A DNA stretch of 64,000 bases from NCBI GenBank assembly GCA_016934715.1, contig JAFGSI010000026.1, positions 39,303 through 103,302 on the forward strand. Direction: 5' to 3'. This document shows, in pieces, positions 52,919 to 61,619 of the stretch. Positions within the stretch are counted from its first letter, which is position 1, and every line of letters starts with the position of its first letter. The position numbers were made by a program, and so were the translations under genes. This DNA is from Anaerolineales bacterium. GTDB taxonomy: Bacteria; Chloroflexota; Anaerolineae; Anaerolineales; Villigracilaceae. Below the pieces are notes generated by a model, which was given only the letters and a program-made list of their open reading frames with translations, had not been told where the DNA came from and made no database searches.

Positions 52919-54236
52919 TTTTTTTCCTCAAGGATGGAATGAACTGGACGATCCACCAGATCACGAGCACAACCACCAGTGACTGGATGGACACCGAGAA
53001 GCGCGGGTTATCGCCGTGGTCGAGCATGCTCGATACGATGGAGGTAAACCAGACCGTTCCCAGCACAAACAGCAGGAAGGCGTCCAGCTTCAGAAACCGG
53101 CGGGCTTTCTTCCAAAGCAAGACCGCTGAAATCAGGATAAAGACCAGGTTGGCAAGAAAAAGGCCGCCGCGGGTGGCCAACACCACCCCCCCCAGGACCG
53201 ACCGCAGCCCCAGAACGGCAACCGACTCCGGCGACCAGTATGCCGGCGCCTTCCAGAACCACCCCCAGCCCTGCAGAACGCTCTGCAGGTACAAGCCAGG
53301 ATGGTCCAGAATGAGCCGGGTTGAAATCACGGCCAACAATTGAGAGAGCGGGACGAAGCCCTGCCCGGAGACCTCCATCAAGGCCGGGATGGCATCCCAG
53401 ATGGCGTTGTTGGGCTGGCCGGTCTCAGCAACCCGCAAGGCACGGTACTCGAGATAGGTCTCGCGGATGGCTGCATACTCGTCCGGAACATATTCAAAGA
53501 ACGCCCCGGTATGCTGGACCAGGTGATAGCCGGTCATGTTGGTCAGGCCCCAAATACCGAAGCGATCGTGCACCTTCAACACCCACCAGCCGATCAACAC
53601 CACGGCACCCAGCCCGATTGTGACGGTCACTACCCAGCGCTTCCAGCGCCGGGCGGCTGGCCAGCCGATCAGGATGAAGAAAGCTGCCCAGAAGGGCAGG
53701 AAGATGAATTGTGGCCGGGTGAGCGTCAGACCTCCACCGACCAGGCCCACCCCCAACCCGACCAGGAGCGCCAGCCACCCCGGCTTCTTACTTCCCGAAT
53801 AAAGCAGCCAGGCAACCCCGGCCAGGGTCAGCACGAGCAGGAAGGTGGCTGCGCTTTCAGAGAGGATATCGGCCTCAAAAAACAACTGCTGCAGGTTGAG
53901 GCTGTGTGCCAGGGCAGCCAGGGCCCCGAACCAGCCCTTGCCGCTGATCCGCCAGCCGAGGTAGAACAGGAGCAGTGACGTCAACAACCCGAGAGCCAAC
54001 TGGACGAGGTAGATGGCCGTCTCGTCACGGCCCAGCCAGTACAGGAAGAGCGGATAGCCCGGCGTGCGAATGTAGCTGTACTCGCCCCAGCCGGCCTCCA
54101 GCATTTCAGCCAGCCCAAGGTAGGTAGACGAATCGGTATAATGGACCAGGGGATAGGTCAGGAAAAGCACCAGCCTCTCGACAAAAGCGATGCCGAGGCT
54201 GATCAACAACCAGGACCGTGTGGTGAACTTCTTCAA
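52899..54236 (-). CDS. PMT_2-like membrane glycosyltransferase
   Basis: A 445-residue protein with about 10-11 helices. HYTDSSTYLGLAEML (acidic loop 1) and YIRTPGYPLFLYWLG are typical of PMT_2/GT39 family members, which use polyprenyl-phosphate sugars. The start is a TTG at 54236, overlapping the GT4 stop (TTGA), with AAGGA 10 nt upstream. It is the first of three consecutive large membrane proteins, which may each add one residue on the outer face or to proteins. Confidence 0.7.
   Translation of the reverse strand: MKKFTTRSWLLISLGIAFVERLVLFLTYPLVHYTDSSTYLGLAEMLEAGWGEYSYIRTPGYPLFLYWLGRDETAIYLVQLALGLLTSLLLFYLGWRISGKGWFGALAALAHSLNLQQLFFEADILSESAATFLLVLTLAGVAWLLYSGSKKPGWLALLVGLGVGLVGGGLTLTRPQFIFLPFWAAFFILIGWPAARRWKRWVVTVTIGLGAVVLIGWWVLKVHDRFGIWGLTNMTGYHLVQHTGAFFEYVPDEYAAIRETYLEYRALRVAETGQPNNAIWDAIPALMEVSGQGFVPLSQLLAVISTRLILDHPGLYLQSVLQGWGWFWKAPAYWSPESVAVLGLRSVLGGVVLATRGGLFLANLVFILISAVLLWKKARRFLKLDAFLLFVLGTVWFTSIVSSMLDHGDNPRFSVSIQSLVVVLVIWWIVQFIPSLRKKNEDVRA
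52918..52925 (-). repeat. A(8) run between ribosome site and start codon
   Basis: Coding strand GAGG is followed by eight A, the last being the A of the ATG of the downstream membrane protein gene; the same bases code for Lys-Lys-Asn at the end of the upstream gene. Slippage would shift the site spacing downstream and the frame of the upstream C-terminus. Confidence 0.4.
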
Positions 54237-55357
54237 TGGGGGGGAAATCCTTCCAGGGCGCGTTCGGCGCGCCGGATCCAGGTATATTGTTCAACCTGCG
54301 CCCGGGCGCGTCGACCAAGGGCCTGCCGGCGGGTTTGGTCGGCCAGCAGCGCATTGAGCGCTTCACGCCAGGCCTCGAACTCCTCAGGAGGGCAGAAGAC
54401 CGCCGTGGTTTCGTCGAGCACTTCGCGGATGACCGGCAGGTCGCTGGTCAGGATCGCCCGTCCGGAGGCCATGTACTCGAACATCTTCATCGGGCTGGCC
54501 ACCCGGGCTGAGTGGCCCATCCCGCTGCTGATGGCGATCACGCGCCCGTAGGGCATCAGCAGGATGTCGGCTGCCGCCTGGTAGAGCGGCAGGCAATTGT
54601 TGGAGACGAAGCCGGTGAAGGTGACGTTCTGCAGGCCGAGCGACCCGGAACGGGCCTGCCATGCGGTCACCTCCTGCGGGCGTCCGCCCACCCACAGGAA
54701 ATTCGCCTGCGGGAAGGAACAGGCAAGTTCGAGGAACAGGTCAGCGCCGCGCCCGGCGTACAGGTGGCCGGTGCAGGCGACGGTTGGCTTTTCGGGCAGG
54801 CCGAGTTGACGGCGGGCGGAACGGGGGCCGGGCAGGGCGGAGAAGCGCTCGAGGTCGACACCATTGGGAGCGAGGATCATACCGGCAGGGGGCAGACGGC
54901 TCCCATACTTCTCCGCCAGGGCGTCCCGCAGGGCCGTGGTGATGGTCAGCACCCGCCGGGCTCCGCGGGCGCCCAGAAACAGACGATACCAGAGCGGACC
55001 GATCCGCCCGGAAGGCAGATCGTGCATCTCGAGAATCACCGGGATGTGCCGCAGGGCGCCCAGCGCCGCGGCCTGCAATGGCCAGACATAGAGCAGGTCC
55101 GGGTTCAGACTACGGAGGCGCATGATGGCGCGCGAGGGGAACAACCGACGCGGCCCGGGGAGCCAGCCGATAGGGAAGGTCAGTGCAAGGCCATAATGCT
55201 CACGCAACCGCTGGACGGTCACACCTGACGGTGCGCCGGGGACGAGCAGGGTCACATCGTGACCGGTCTGCACCAGGGCCTGGCAGGCCTTCATCGCCTG
55301 CAGGCTGTTGGCTGCCTCCGACGGCACCCTGGATGCCGAAATGCACACGATCCTCAT
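54233..55357 (-). CDS. Glycosyltransferase family 4
   Basis: A 374-residue GT-B protein: IVCISASRVPSEAANSLQAM at the start, TVACTGHLYAGRGADLFLEL opening the donor domain and SPMKMFEYMASGRAIL as the EX7E-type region. The last codons before the stop contain a run of seven C. It is coupled to the flippase gene by ATGA and to the next gene by TTGA. A cytosolic step in repeat-unit assembly is likely. Confidence 0.85.
   Translation of the reverse strand: MRIVCISASRVPSEAANSLQAMKACQALVQTGHDVTLLVPGAPSGVTVQRLREHYGLALTFPIGWLPGPRRLFPSRAIMRLRSLNPDLLYVWPLQAAALGALRHIPVILEMHDLPSGRIGPLWYRLFLGARGARRVLTITTALRDALAEKYGSRLPPAGMILAPNGVDLERFSALPGPRSARRQLGLPEKPTVACTGHLYAGRGADLFLELACSFPQANFLWVGGRPQEVTAWQARSGSLGLQNVTFTGFVSNNCLPLYQAAADILLMPYGRVIAISSGMGHSARVASPMKMFEYMASGRAILTSDLPVIREVLDETTAVFCPPEEFEAWREALNALLADQTRRQALGRRARAQVEQYTWIRRAERALEGFPPH
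54238..54244 (-). repeat. Poly-C(7) tract at the 3' end of a GT4 gene
   Basis: Seven C in the coding strand (Pro-Pro codons) lie just before the stop of the GT4 gene and between the AAGGA and the TTG start of the next gene. A change in length would alter both the GT4 end and the spacing of the next ribosome site. Confidence 0.4.
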
Positions 55358-56727
55358 GGTGTGGCCTCAATGGCCGCGCGTTGCCGGATGATGGCCAGAC
55401 CGCGCCAGACAACGACCAGGGTCGTCAGAATGAAATATCCCGACAGGGTCCCAACCATCATCAGGTATCCGAAATAAGGGACCAGCCAGAAGATCAGGAA
55501 AAGTTCGATTCCACCAAGCACCGCCGCCACCAGCACCGGAAAGCCAGGCTTGCCGAGCGAAAGCAGCAAGGGGCGATTCCACTGCAGGATCCCACCAAGG
55601 CCATAGCCCGCCAGCAGGATCAGCATGGCAGGGTAAGCGGGGGTAGCCTCCTGTCCATAGAGAGCGGGGATCAACCACCAGCCAGCCAGGCCCAGAAGGC
55701 TTCCCAGCCCGGCCACCACGCCACTGGCGAACAGGCTGACCCGCCGCAGCAAATTACGCGTGGCGGTCCAATCCCTGGCAGCGATCGTCTGGGTGATCTC
55801 AGCATAGGTCGGCCAGATGAAAGGATCGAGGATCATCGTGATCGGCGCAATCAGGGTCAGGGCGATCTTGATGTAGCCGACCTCCGTCGTAGACAACAGA
55901 GCCGCCATGTAGAGTGGGATGTTATCGCGGGTGAAGAGGGTCACCGTGCCATGCAGGTTGGTGTTGAGCATAAAGCCGAACATGCCGCGCTTGTCCGGCA
56001 ACGAACGCAGCGGGACCCGCCACCAGCCAGGGCCAAATTCAGCATCCACTTCGCGCCAGGCGATGATCGCCATCGAAGCACCCTGGTACACCTTGCCAAG
56101 CATGTAGGCCAGCAGGACGTTGCGGATGGCGATCTCGAAAGGCATTTCCCCACCCCGCAGGTTGAGGACGAAACTGCCCGCGATGATGGAAGCTGTGATC
56201 ACGCTTTGCACCAGAGCGATGCGGGCCTGATAGTCGAAACGCCGCAGCGTTTGCAGGATCCCGGTCGAGGTTTCGTCGACCAGGTTGCTGAGCAGGATCA
56301 GGCCATAGAAGGTGAACCAGGGGGCAGCCAGGGCGTCCTTGGCAAACATGACCGCCGCCCAGGGGGAAAGGATCACGACGACCAGGAAGGTGATCAGGCC
56401 GACCAGGATCTCGACCAGTCCGGTTGCCTTGACCACCGCGGCCGCTTCCTGGCGGTTCTGCTCAACGAGGGCCTGGCCCATGCGTTTGACCACCACCTCG
56501 CGCATGCGGAACCCAAGCAGGCGGTTGACATTGGTCACAAAGACGGTAATGGTTGTCACCAGGCCCCAGCTGGAGATGCCAAGCAGACGAACAGCAAAGA
56601 TCGTCTGCAGGAAGATCAGCACGGCCGAGATCGTGTTGCTCCCGAAGAGGAAACTGCTGTTCTTCAGCACCCTGCGGAAGAGGGGATCCTCAGGCAGGGC
56701 CAAGGCGAACCGTTTTATGACTTTCAA
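55354..56727 (-). CDS. Oligosaccharide flippase (Wzx/MATE-like)
   Basis: A 457-residue protein with about 12 evenly spaced helices. SSFLFGSNTISAVLIFLQTI at the N-terminus and the MVGTLSGYFILTTLVVV segment at the end are typical of polysaccharide biosynthesis (Wzx) exporters. It should turn the undecaprenyl-linked repeat unit over to the outer face, for the Wzy-type polymerase at 4283-5776. The start is a TTG at 56727 with AAAGG upstream. Confidence 0.82.
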   Translation of the reverse strand: MKVIKRFALALPEDPLFRRVLKNSSFLFGSNTISAVLIFLQTIFAVRLLGISSWGLVTTITVFVTNVNRLLGFRMREVVVKRMGQALVEQNRQEAAAVVKATGLVEILVGLITFLVVVILSPWAAVMFAKDALAAPWFTFYGLILLSNLVDETSTGILQTLRRFDYQARIALVQSVITASIIAGSFVLNLRGGEMPFEIAIRNVLLAYMLGKVYQGASMAIIAWREVDAEFGPGWWRVPLRSLPDKRGMFGFMLNTNLHGTVTLFTRDNIPLYMAALLSTTEVGYIKIALTLIAPITMILDPFIWPTYAEITQTIAARDWTATRNLLRRVSLFASGVVAGLGSLLGLAGWWLIPALYGQEATPAYPAMLILLAGYGLGGILQWNRPLLLSLGKPGFPVLVAAVLGGIELFLIFWLVPYFGYLMMVGTLSGYFILTTLVVVWRGLAIIRQRAAIEATP

Positions 56728-56825
56728 TGCAGTGTGCCTTTTTCAACCCGGGTGCGTTCGCAGCGGCGACCACACCAAGCACCATCCGGCATACCTGCGT
56801 TGGAGGAATGACTCATGCGATCCTT

Positions 56826-57782
56826 TTATTGTTTCCTCAAACGGCGAGCGACTTCATCCGAATTCTTGATGGCGAACAAATTGATATGCGGTCTGTTGAC
56901 CGCCTCGGTCCCCACCGGGAGCAGGCGCCGCAGGCGCTCGTCATAATCAAAGAGTCGATATCCCATCTCAACCAGCAACTGGTAAAGCTGGACAGAGGAA
57001 ATTCCTGCGGATTGACTGGCCTCCGAGGTGAACTCGATCTGCAGGACCGGCGCGGTCGGGGAAGAAAAGGTCCGCCTTCCGCCTGCCAGAACATGCGCCT
57101 CCCAGCCCTCGACATCCAGCTTGATCATCGCCACGTGGCCGGTCAACTCCTTGACCGCCAGGAAATCATCCAGGCGAGACAGAACCACCGTCTCGGTGAC
57201 AAATTCCTCGCCACTCGGTCTGGCCAGGGAGTTCAGGCCAGCATGGCCATCCAGCGAAACAAAAATCTCTGCCTGACCGGGGTTGTCTGAAAATGCAATT
57301 TGATGCAGCGAAACATTGGATACGTGATTCAGGGCGATATTCTCACCCAGTTGCCGGAATGTCCCGGCCACCGGCTCGATGGCATGAACATGACCCTGCG
57401 GACCAACGCACCGGGCTGCAATCAGGGTAAACAAGCCGATGTTGGCCCCAATATCGATATAGACATCGCCCGGTTTCAGAAAGGCATCGAGAAAACGCCT
57501 CTCTTTGAATTCGAAATCCTTGATGAAGATGCCCCGGGCAAACTCATCCCGGAAAAAGAGCCGCATTCGAACTCCGGGTTGAACTGTATAAACGAATGAA
57601 ACTCGGCCACGTTTCTTCTGCCGGTCCCACCAGCCCTGCTTTTGGTCGCGGGCAAAGTAATGCCAACGCAAACGAGCGCGTTCAAAGAGTATCCCATCGT
57701 GGAGATAGGTCGCCATGCGCAGGAACCAGTTTTCAGGCCTCCCCTCCCGCTGCGCTCGTGCCCGAGATTTTTCAATCCTCAT
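56826..57782 (-). CDS. FkbM-family methyltransferase
   Basis: A 318-residue protein. YIDIGANIGLFTLIAARCVG (SAM site), HAIEPVAGTFRQLGENIAL and MIKLDVEGWEAHVLAGG are the FkbM pattern (O-methyltransferases, many acting on sugars). About 60 extra residues precede the core. It overlaps the sugar dehydrogenase stop by ATGA. A 98-nt gap follows to the flippase gene; I saw no clear promoter or terminator in it. Confidence 0.84.
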   Translation of the reverse strand: MRIEKSRARAQREGRPENWFLRMATYLHDGILFERARLRWHYFARDQKQGWWDRQKKRGRVSFVYTVQPGVRMRLFFRDEFARGIFIKDFEFKERRFLDAFLKPGDVYIDIGANIGLFTLIAARCVGPQGHVHAIEPVAGTFRQLGENIALNHVSNVSLHQIAFSDNPGQAEIFVSLDGHAGLNSLARPSGEEFVTETVVLSRLDDFLAVKELTGHVAMIKLDVEGWEAHVLAGGRRTFSSPTAPVLQIEFTSEASQSAGISSVQLYQLLVEMGYRLFDYDERLRRLLPVGTEAVNRPHINLFAIKNSDEVARRLRKQ

Positions 57783-59098
57783 AACCGAACCACCTTAGCA
57801 TTCTCTTTCCCAAGTTCGCCCAACGCATTGCGACTGTCGAAGATGAATCCGGCCGCCTCGAGGAGGGCGGGATAATCATACGCCTTGTGGTTGGTCACGA
57901 TGACCACGCAGTCGGCGGTGCGCACGGCAGCCATCAAATCCAGGACAGAACTCATCGGCTCACCCTCGTGGGTCGTCATCCCGGGGATGTACGGGTCGTG
58001 GTATTCGACCACGGCCCCTCTCTTCTGTAGAAGGCCGATGACATCCAGGGCTGGCGATTCACGAATATCGTCGATGTCAGGCTTGTAAGCCACACCCAGC
58101 ACCAGGCAGCGGCTGCCCTTCAAGGTCTTGCCGCGATCATTGAGGGCAGACAGGATCCGGTTGACCACGTAGCGCGGCATGTTGGTATTGATGTCAGACG
58201 CCAGTTCGATGAAACGGGCCGTATATTGATAGGCCTTCATTTTCCACGAGAGATACAACGGGTCGATCGGGATGCAGTGCCCGCCCAGGCCCGGACCGGG
58301 AGTGAATTTCATGAAGCCGAACGGCTTGGTCGCCGCAGCGTCAATCACTTCCCACACATCCACACCCATCCGGTCGCACATGATCGCCAACTCATTGACC
58401 ATCCCGATGTTGACCATGCGAAAGGTGTTCTCGAGCAGCTTGGCCATCTCGGCCGCCTCGGCCGACGAGACCATGTGGATCTGTTCAAGGGCCTCACCGT
58501 ACCAGGCGGCTGCAACTTCGGCACACGCAATCGTAATCCCGCCAACGACCTTGGGCGTATTCAGCGTGGTGAAATCCAGGCGGCCCGGGTCAACCCGCTC
58601 CGGGGAAAAGGCCAGGAACCAGTCCTGGCCGACCGTCAGTCCATCCTCGGCCGCGAGCATCGGCAGCAGGACTTCGCGGGTCGTGCCCGGGTAGGTGGTC
58701 GACTCAAGCACCACCACCATGCCCTTGTGCATGTACTTGGCCAGTTCTTCGGTGGCCGACATGATGAACGACATATCGGGATCGCCGGTTTTGCGCAGCG
58801 GGGTCGGGACGCAGATGCTGACGGCCTCGGCCTCCTTCAGGGTCGAGAAATCTGTGGTCGCCTTGAGCCTGCCGGCCTTCACCAGCCTGGTCACGGTATC
58901 AGTGGTCACATCAGGGATGTAAGAGACGCCTTGAGTGAGCGCTTCGACCTTGCGCTCGTCTGGATCGATCCCGGTGACGGTAAATCCCGCCTCGGCAAAG
59001 ACGACCGCTAGCGGCAGGCCAACATAGCCCATGCCGAGCACGGCTACCCGGGCAGTTTTCTCATTCAATTGTGTGAGCAAACGATCTTTGATGGTCAT
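57779..59098 (-). CDS. Nucleotide-sugar 6-dehydrogenase (UDP-HexNAc/UDP-glucose type)
   Basis: A 439-residue protein: VAVLGMGYVGLPLAVVFAEA, VVVLESTTYPGTTREVLLP, ENTFRMVNIGMVNELAIM, the catalytic Cys in PGLGGHCIPIDPLY and LGVAYKPDIDDIRESPALDV. It oxidises C6 of a UDP-sugar in two NAD-dependent steps to a uronic acid. The TTYPGTT and GGHCIPIDP forms are those of the WbpA/WecC (UDP-GlcNAc or UDP-ManNAc) branch rather than UDP-glucose dehydrogenase, but this is not decisive. GAGG lies 4 nt before the ATG. It is the first gene of the upstream glycan group. Confidence 0.88.
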   Translation of the reverse strand: MTIKDRLLTQLNEKTARVAVLGMGYVGLPLAVVFAEAGFTVTGIDPDERKVEALTQGVSYIPDVTTDTVTRLVKAGRLKATTDFSTLKEAEAVSICVPTPLRKTGDPDMSFIMSATEELAKYMHKGMVVVLESTTYPGTTREVLLPMLAAEDGLTVGQDWFLAFSPERVDPGRLDFTTLNTPKVVGGITIACAEVAAAWYGEALEQIHMVSSAEAAEMAKLLENTFRMVNIGMVNELAIMCDRMGVDVWEVIDAAATKPFGFMKFTPGPGLGGHCIPIDPLYLSWKMKAYQYTARFIELASDINTNMPRYVVNRILSALNDRGKTLKGSRCLVLGVAYKPDIDDIRESPALDVIGLLQKRGAVVEYHDPYIPGMTTHEGEPMSSVLDLMAAVRTADCVVIVTNHKAYDYPALLEAAGFIFDSRNALGELGKENAKVVRL

Positions 59099-59130
59099 TT
59101 TTCCTCATCAATGGACTTAACCCAAAAAAC

Positions 59131-59158
59131 ATATTAGAGTTAAATGCCGTTCTCAAGC
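59131..59158 (-). promoter_or_regulatory. Weak promoter candidate for the upstream glycan group
   Basis: In the 101-nt gap before the sugar dehydrogenase a TAATAT (-10-like, minus strand) lies at 59136-59131. Possible -35 boxes TTGAGA (14 nt away) and TTGAGC (20 nt away) have poor spacing, so the promoter is uncertain. Confidence 0.25.
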
Positions 59159-59199
59159 TCAATGCTGACGCTGCTCCAATTCCCGACAGGATGTTGCAT

Positions 59200-60315
59200 C
59201 TAGAACATGCTCAACTGTTTGGGGTCATCCTGTGCTTTCTCGTCCGCAAGGACAGGGGCCGAGTGCTTCAGGGCCGAGTTCGCCTGTTCCAGCAGCCCGG
59301 GAAGCTGGGCAAAGTCTTTCATAATCACCGGCTTGAGCGAGGCCTGGTGCAGGGCCGCCGCAGGATGGAACATGGCGATGACGAAACGATCGCCGATCCG
59401 GCGCATCTGTCCATGGACGGCGCTGATCTTGGCCCCGGGCATGTACTTGCTCATCGAAAAACGGCCCAGGGTAATGATGATCTTCGGGTCGATGGCCGCG
59501 ATCTGCCGCTCAAGGTATTCATTACAGGCCGTCAGTTCTTCGGGCAGGGGGTCACGATTGCCAGGCGGACGGCATTTTACCACGTTGCCGATCCAAACCT
59601 CTTCGCGTTTCATCCCTGCCTGGGCCAGAAGTTCGGTGAGGAAATTCCCGGCCGCACCGACGAATGGACGCCCCTGTTCATTCTCGTGGAATCCGGGACC
59701 TTCACCGATGCACATGATCTCGGCATGAGCCGGTCCCTCTCCCGGCACCGACAGCTTGCGCGAGCGATGCAGGACGCACTTCTCGCAGACGGACACTTCC
59801 TTCGCAATCATGGCCAGGGTCTCTTCTGCATTCATGCTGCCTCCAATTCGATCTAGTTCATCCAGCGCCATCAGGATTGCATCCTCGGCATTATCGCGGT
59901 AGTACCGCGGCCGGCGCCCGGTGACGGCAAAGCCGTATTTGTGATACATCGCCTGGGCCGCCAGATTGCCGGCCCGGACCTCCAGGAAAGCCCGCCGGGC
60001 ACCTTCCTGCCGCGCCACCCCCAGGGCCACCAGCAGGATCTTTTCGCCAAGGCCCTGCCGCCGGTAGTTCGGATGGGTTGCGATGGTGGCGATGTGGGCC
60101 TCATCGGCTGCCAGCCAGAGAATCAGCATGGCAATGATCTGGCCAGCCTGTTCGGCCACCCAGCCGCGCGAGACCGGGTTTTCGGTCATCTCAAAGCGGA
60201 ACGAGCGCTCCGGCCAGGGCAGGCTGAAAGACAGAGTATCGATCTCGTGGACTGCGGGTATATCTTCCACTGTCATGCGGCGGATGACCAACGTCGAGGG
60301 GTCGAGCGAGTTCAT
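59200..60315 (-). CDS. RimI-type N-acetyltransferase fused to family-4 uracil-DNA glycosylase
   Basis: A 371-residue fusion. Residues 1-about 155 are a RimI GNAT domain (HPNYRRQGLGEKIL acetyl-CoA loop; NLAAQAMYHKYGF), which acetylates the N-terminus of ribosomal protein S18. Residues 161-371 are a type-4 UDG: Cys177 and Cys180 (CEKC) with later Cys in VVKCRPPGN and LTACNEYL for the 4Fe-4S cluster, motif CIGEGPGFHENEQGRPFVG and the HPAAAL motif. UDG removes uracil from DNA. GGAGG precedes Met161, so the UDG may also be made alone. It overlaps tsaB by ATGA. Confidence 0.88.
   Translation of the reverse strand: MNSLDPSTLVIRRMTVEDIPAVHEIDTLSFSLPWPERSFRFEMTENPVSRGWVAEQAGQIIAMLILWLAADEAHIATIATHPNYRRQGLGEKILLVALGVARQEGARRAFLEVRAGNLAAQAMYHKYGFAVTGRRPRYYRDNAEDAILMALDELDRIGGSMNAEETLAMIAKEVSVCEKCVLHRSRKLSVPGEGPAHAEIMCIGEGPGFHENEQGRPFVGAAGNFLTELLAQAGMKREEVWIGNVVKCRPPGNRDPLPEELTACNEYLERQIAAIDPKIIITLGRFSMSKYMPGAKISAVHGQMRRIGDRFVIAMFHPAAALHQASLKPVIMKDFAQLPGLLEQANSALKHSAPVLADEKAQDDPKQLSMF
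59840..59844 (-). promoter_or_regulatory. Internal Shine-Dalgarno at the RimI-UDG junction
   Basis: On the minus strand GGAGG, four bases, then an in-frame ATG (59835) that is Met161 of the fusion. Initiation here would yield a 211-residue family-4 UDG of normal size. The 4-base spacing is short but workable. It may be a remnant of two once separate, overlapping genes. Confidence 0.45.
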
Positions 60316-60980
60316 GCCGGCGGGCCTCCGGCGACATGCAGATAGATTGGCGCCAGCCCGGCCGTTTCATCGGTTTGGCCAGCCTGCCAGCGCTGCCAGG
60401 CGATCTCGGCCAGGATCCCCGGCCGGCGCACGCTCTCCGCCGGGGAGGACAGGCTCACGTTCTTGAACCTGCGCCGCAGACGCTGCTGGTCAGCAGCCGT
60501 CAACTCGCCGCAGATGATGGTCGGCCGGCGGATCCTGGCCGCAAGCTCCTCGGCGGTGGTCACTCTGACCGGACCATCAGCCTGCCAGCCGTCTTCCCCG
60601 TCCCGGTACCAGCCAAGGGCCAACCGGCCGCGGCCGGCCTGCAGGACGGCCGCCAGCCTTTGGCCGGCGAGCGGAACCGCCCGCGCCACCACGTCCAGGG
60701 TTGGGACGCCGACCAGCGGCAGGTGCCGGGCCAGGGCCAGTCCCTTGGCCAGGGCCAACCCGACCCGCAGGCTGGTGAAGGACCCGGGGCCGATTGCCAC
60801 GCCCAGAGCCTGGAGCGAGTCGATCGTCAGGCCGCAGCGGGCCAGGAGACCGGAAAGGGCCGGAGCAAGTTCCTGGGTGTGGTGAGCAGTTCCCAGCCAG
60901 ACCTGTTCGGCGGTCACCTGGATGCCGTCGTAAAGCGCCAGCCCGATCCGGGCCGTGGAGGTGTCAATCGCCAGCAGCAT
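60312..60980 (-). CDS. tsaB: tRNA threonylcarbamoyladenosine biosynthesis protein TsaB
   Basis: A 222-residue ASKHA-fold protein: LLAIDTSTARIGLALY at the N-terminus and GVAIGPGSFTSLRVGLALAK are diagnostic of TsaB. With TsaD and TsaE it transfers threonylcarbamoyl to A37 of ANN-decoding tRNAs. It overlaps the tsaE end by 17 nt and the RimI-UDG start by ATGA, the common tsaE-tsaB-rimI order. tsaD is not in the window. Confidence 0.92.
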   Translation of the reverse strand: MLLAIDTSTARIGLALYDGIQVTAEQVWLGTAHHTQELAPALSGLLARCGLTIDSLQALGVAIGPGSFTSLRVGLALAKGLALARHLPLVGVPTLDVVARAVPLAGQRLAAVLQAGRGRLALGWYRDGEDGWQADGPVRVTTAEELAARIRRPTIICGELTAADQQRLRRRFKNVSLSSPAESVRRPGILAEIAWQRWQAGQTDETAGLAPIYLHVAGGPPA

Positions 60981-61476
60981 CGCTCACTCCATAGATCGCC
61001 TGGCGCAGTTCATCCAGCATGGTTTCGAAACGCGGCCCATCGGCCGTGAAGCGTAGGGTGCGCTGCTCCTCACCCCAGGCATCCAGATAAATCCAGATAC
61101 GCGCTGGTGCCAGGACCGGATCGACCCGTTCCGGCCACTCGACCACCAGCGGGCCCTCGGCGAGGAGCGTCTCCAGGTCGAGTTCCTCAGCCTCAGCCAG
61201 CGACTCGACCCGGTAGGCGTCGAAGTGGGCCAGCTGGCTGCCATCGGCTCGCCGGTAGATGTTGACCAGCACGAAAGTTGGACTGGCGACAGAATCACGC
61301 GCCCCCCAGCCCCGGGCGAGGCCCTGGACAAGGGTTGTCTTGCCGGCACCCAGGTCGCCCTGCAGGCAAACCAGGTCCCCGGTCCGGAGCAGCCCGCCCA
61401 GACGCATGCCCACCCGCCGGGTCTGTTCCGGCGAGTGGCTGAAGAATTCAAAGGCATGGGCGTCCAGGATGGGCAT
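60964..61476 (-). CDS. tsaE: tRNA threonylcarbamoyladenosine biosynthesis ATPase TsaE
   Basis: A 170-residue P-loop protein: Walker A LQGDLGAGKTTLVQGLA, SPTFVLVNIY, FDAYRVESLAEAEEL and LVVEWPERV are the TsaE pattern. It is the ATPase that resets the TsaBD complex. The ATG at 61476 has no ribosome site; a perfect TATAAT ends 9 nt before it, so the mRNA may begin at or next to the start codon. The promoter region is shared with the divergent mscS gene. Confidence 0.92.
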   Translation of the reverse strand: MPILDAHAFEFFSHSPEQTRRVGMRLGGLLRTGDLVCLQGDLGAGKTTLVQGLARGWGARDSVASPTFVLVNIYRRADGSQLAHFDAYRVESLAEAEELDLETLLAEGPLVVEWPERVDPVLAPARIWIYLDAWGEEQRTLRFTADGPRFETMLDELRQAIYGVSDAAGD

Positions 61477-61485
61477 GGCGAGGCG

Positions 61486-61491
61486 ATTATA
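61486..61491 (-). promoter_or_regulatory. -10 element for tsaE (leaderless start likely)
   Basis: TATAAT on the minus strand, 9 nt from the tsaE ATG. No good -35 lies at 16-18 nt. Transcription should begin within 0-3 nt of the ATG. Confidence 0.5.
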
Positions 61492-61550
61492 CTACAGGGC
61501 CTTTGTCGTTCTTTCGGGAGTAGGGGAAGCGTATCACGGTTGTAGGGAGG

Positions 61551-61579
61551 TGGACTTTCCTGGAAGTTTAGGCTATAGT
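61551..61579 (+). promoter_or_regulatory. Promoter candidate for the MscS gene
   Basis: TGGACT (61551-61556), 17 nt, TATAGT (61574-61579) on the plus strand. The start site would lie about 35 nt before the mscS ATG, and an AAAGGAG ribosome site falls between them. Confidence 0.5.
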
Positions 61580-61619
61580 GGTTTCATCAAAAAACTTCAT
61601 CGCCGAAAGGAGAAATCCA

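Noticed and set aside
51890..53978. Overlapping plus-strand open frames of 200-300 codons
   Set aside because: Shadows of hydrophobic membrane-protein genes on the minus strand.
56728..56825. Promoter or terminator in the 98-nt gap before the flippase gene
   Set aside because: No pair of boxes or stem with a T-run could be seen.
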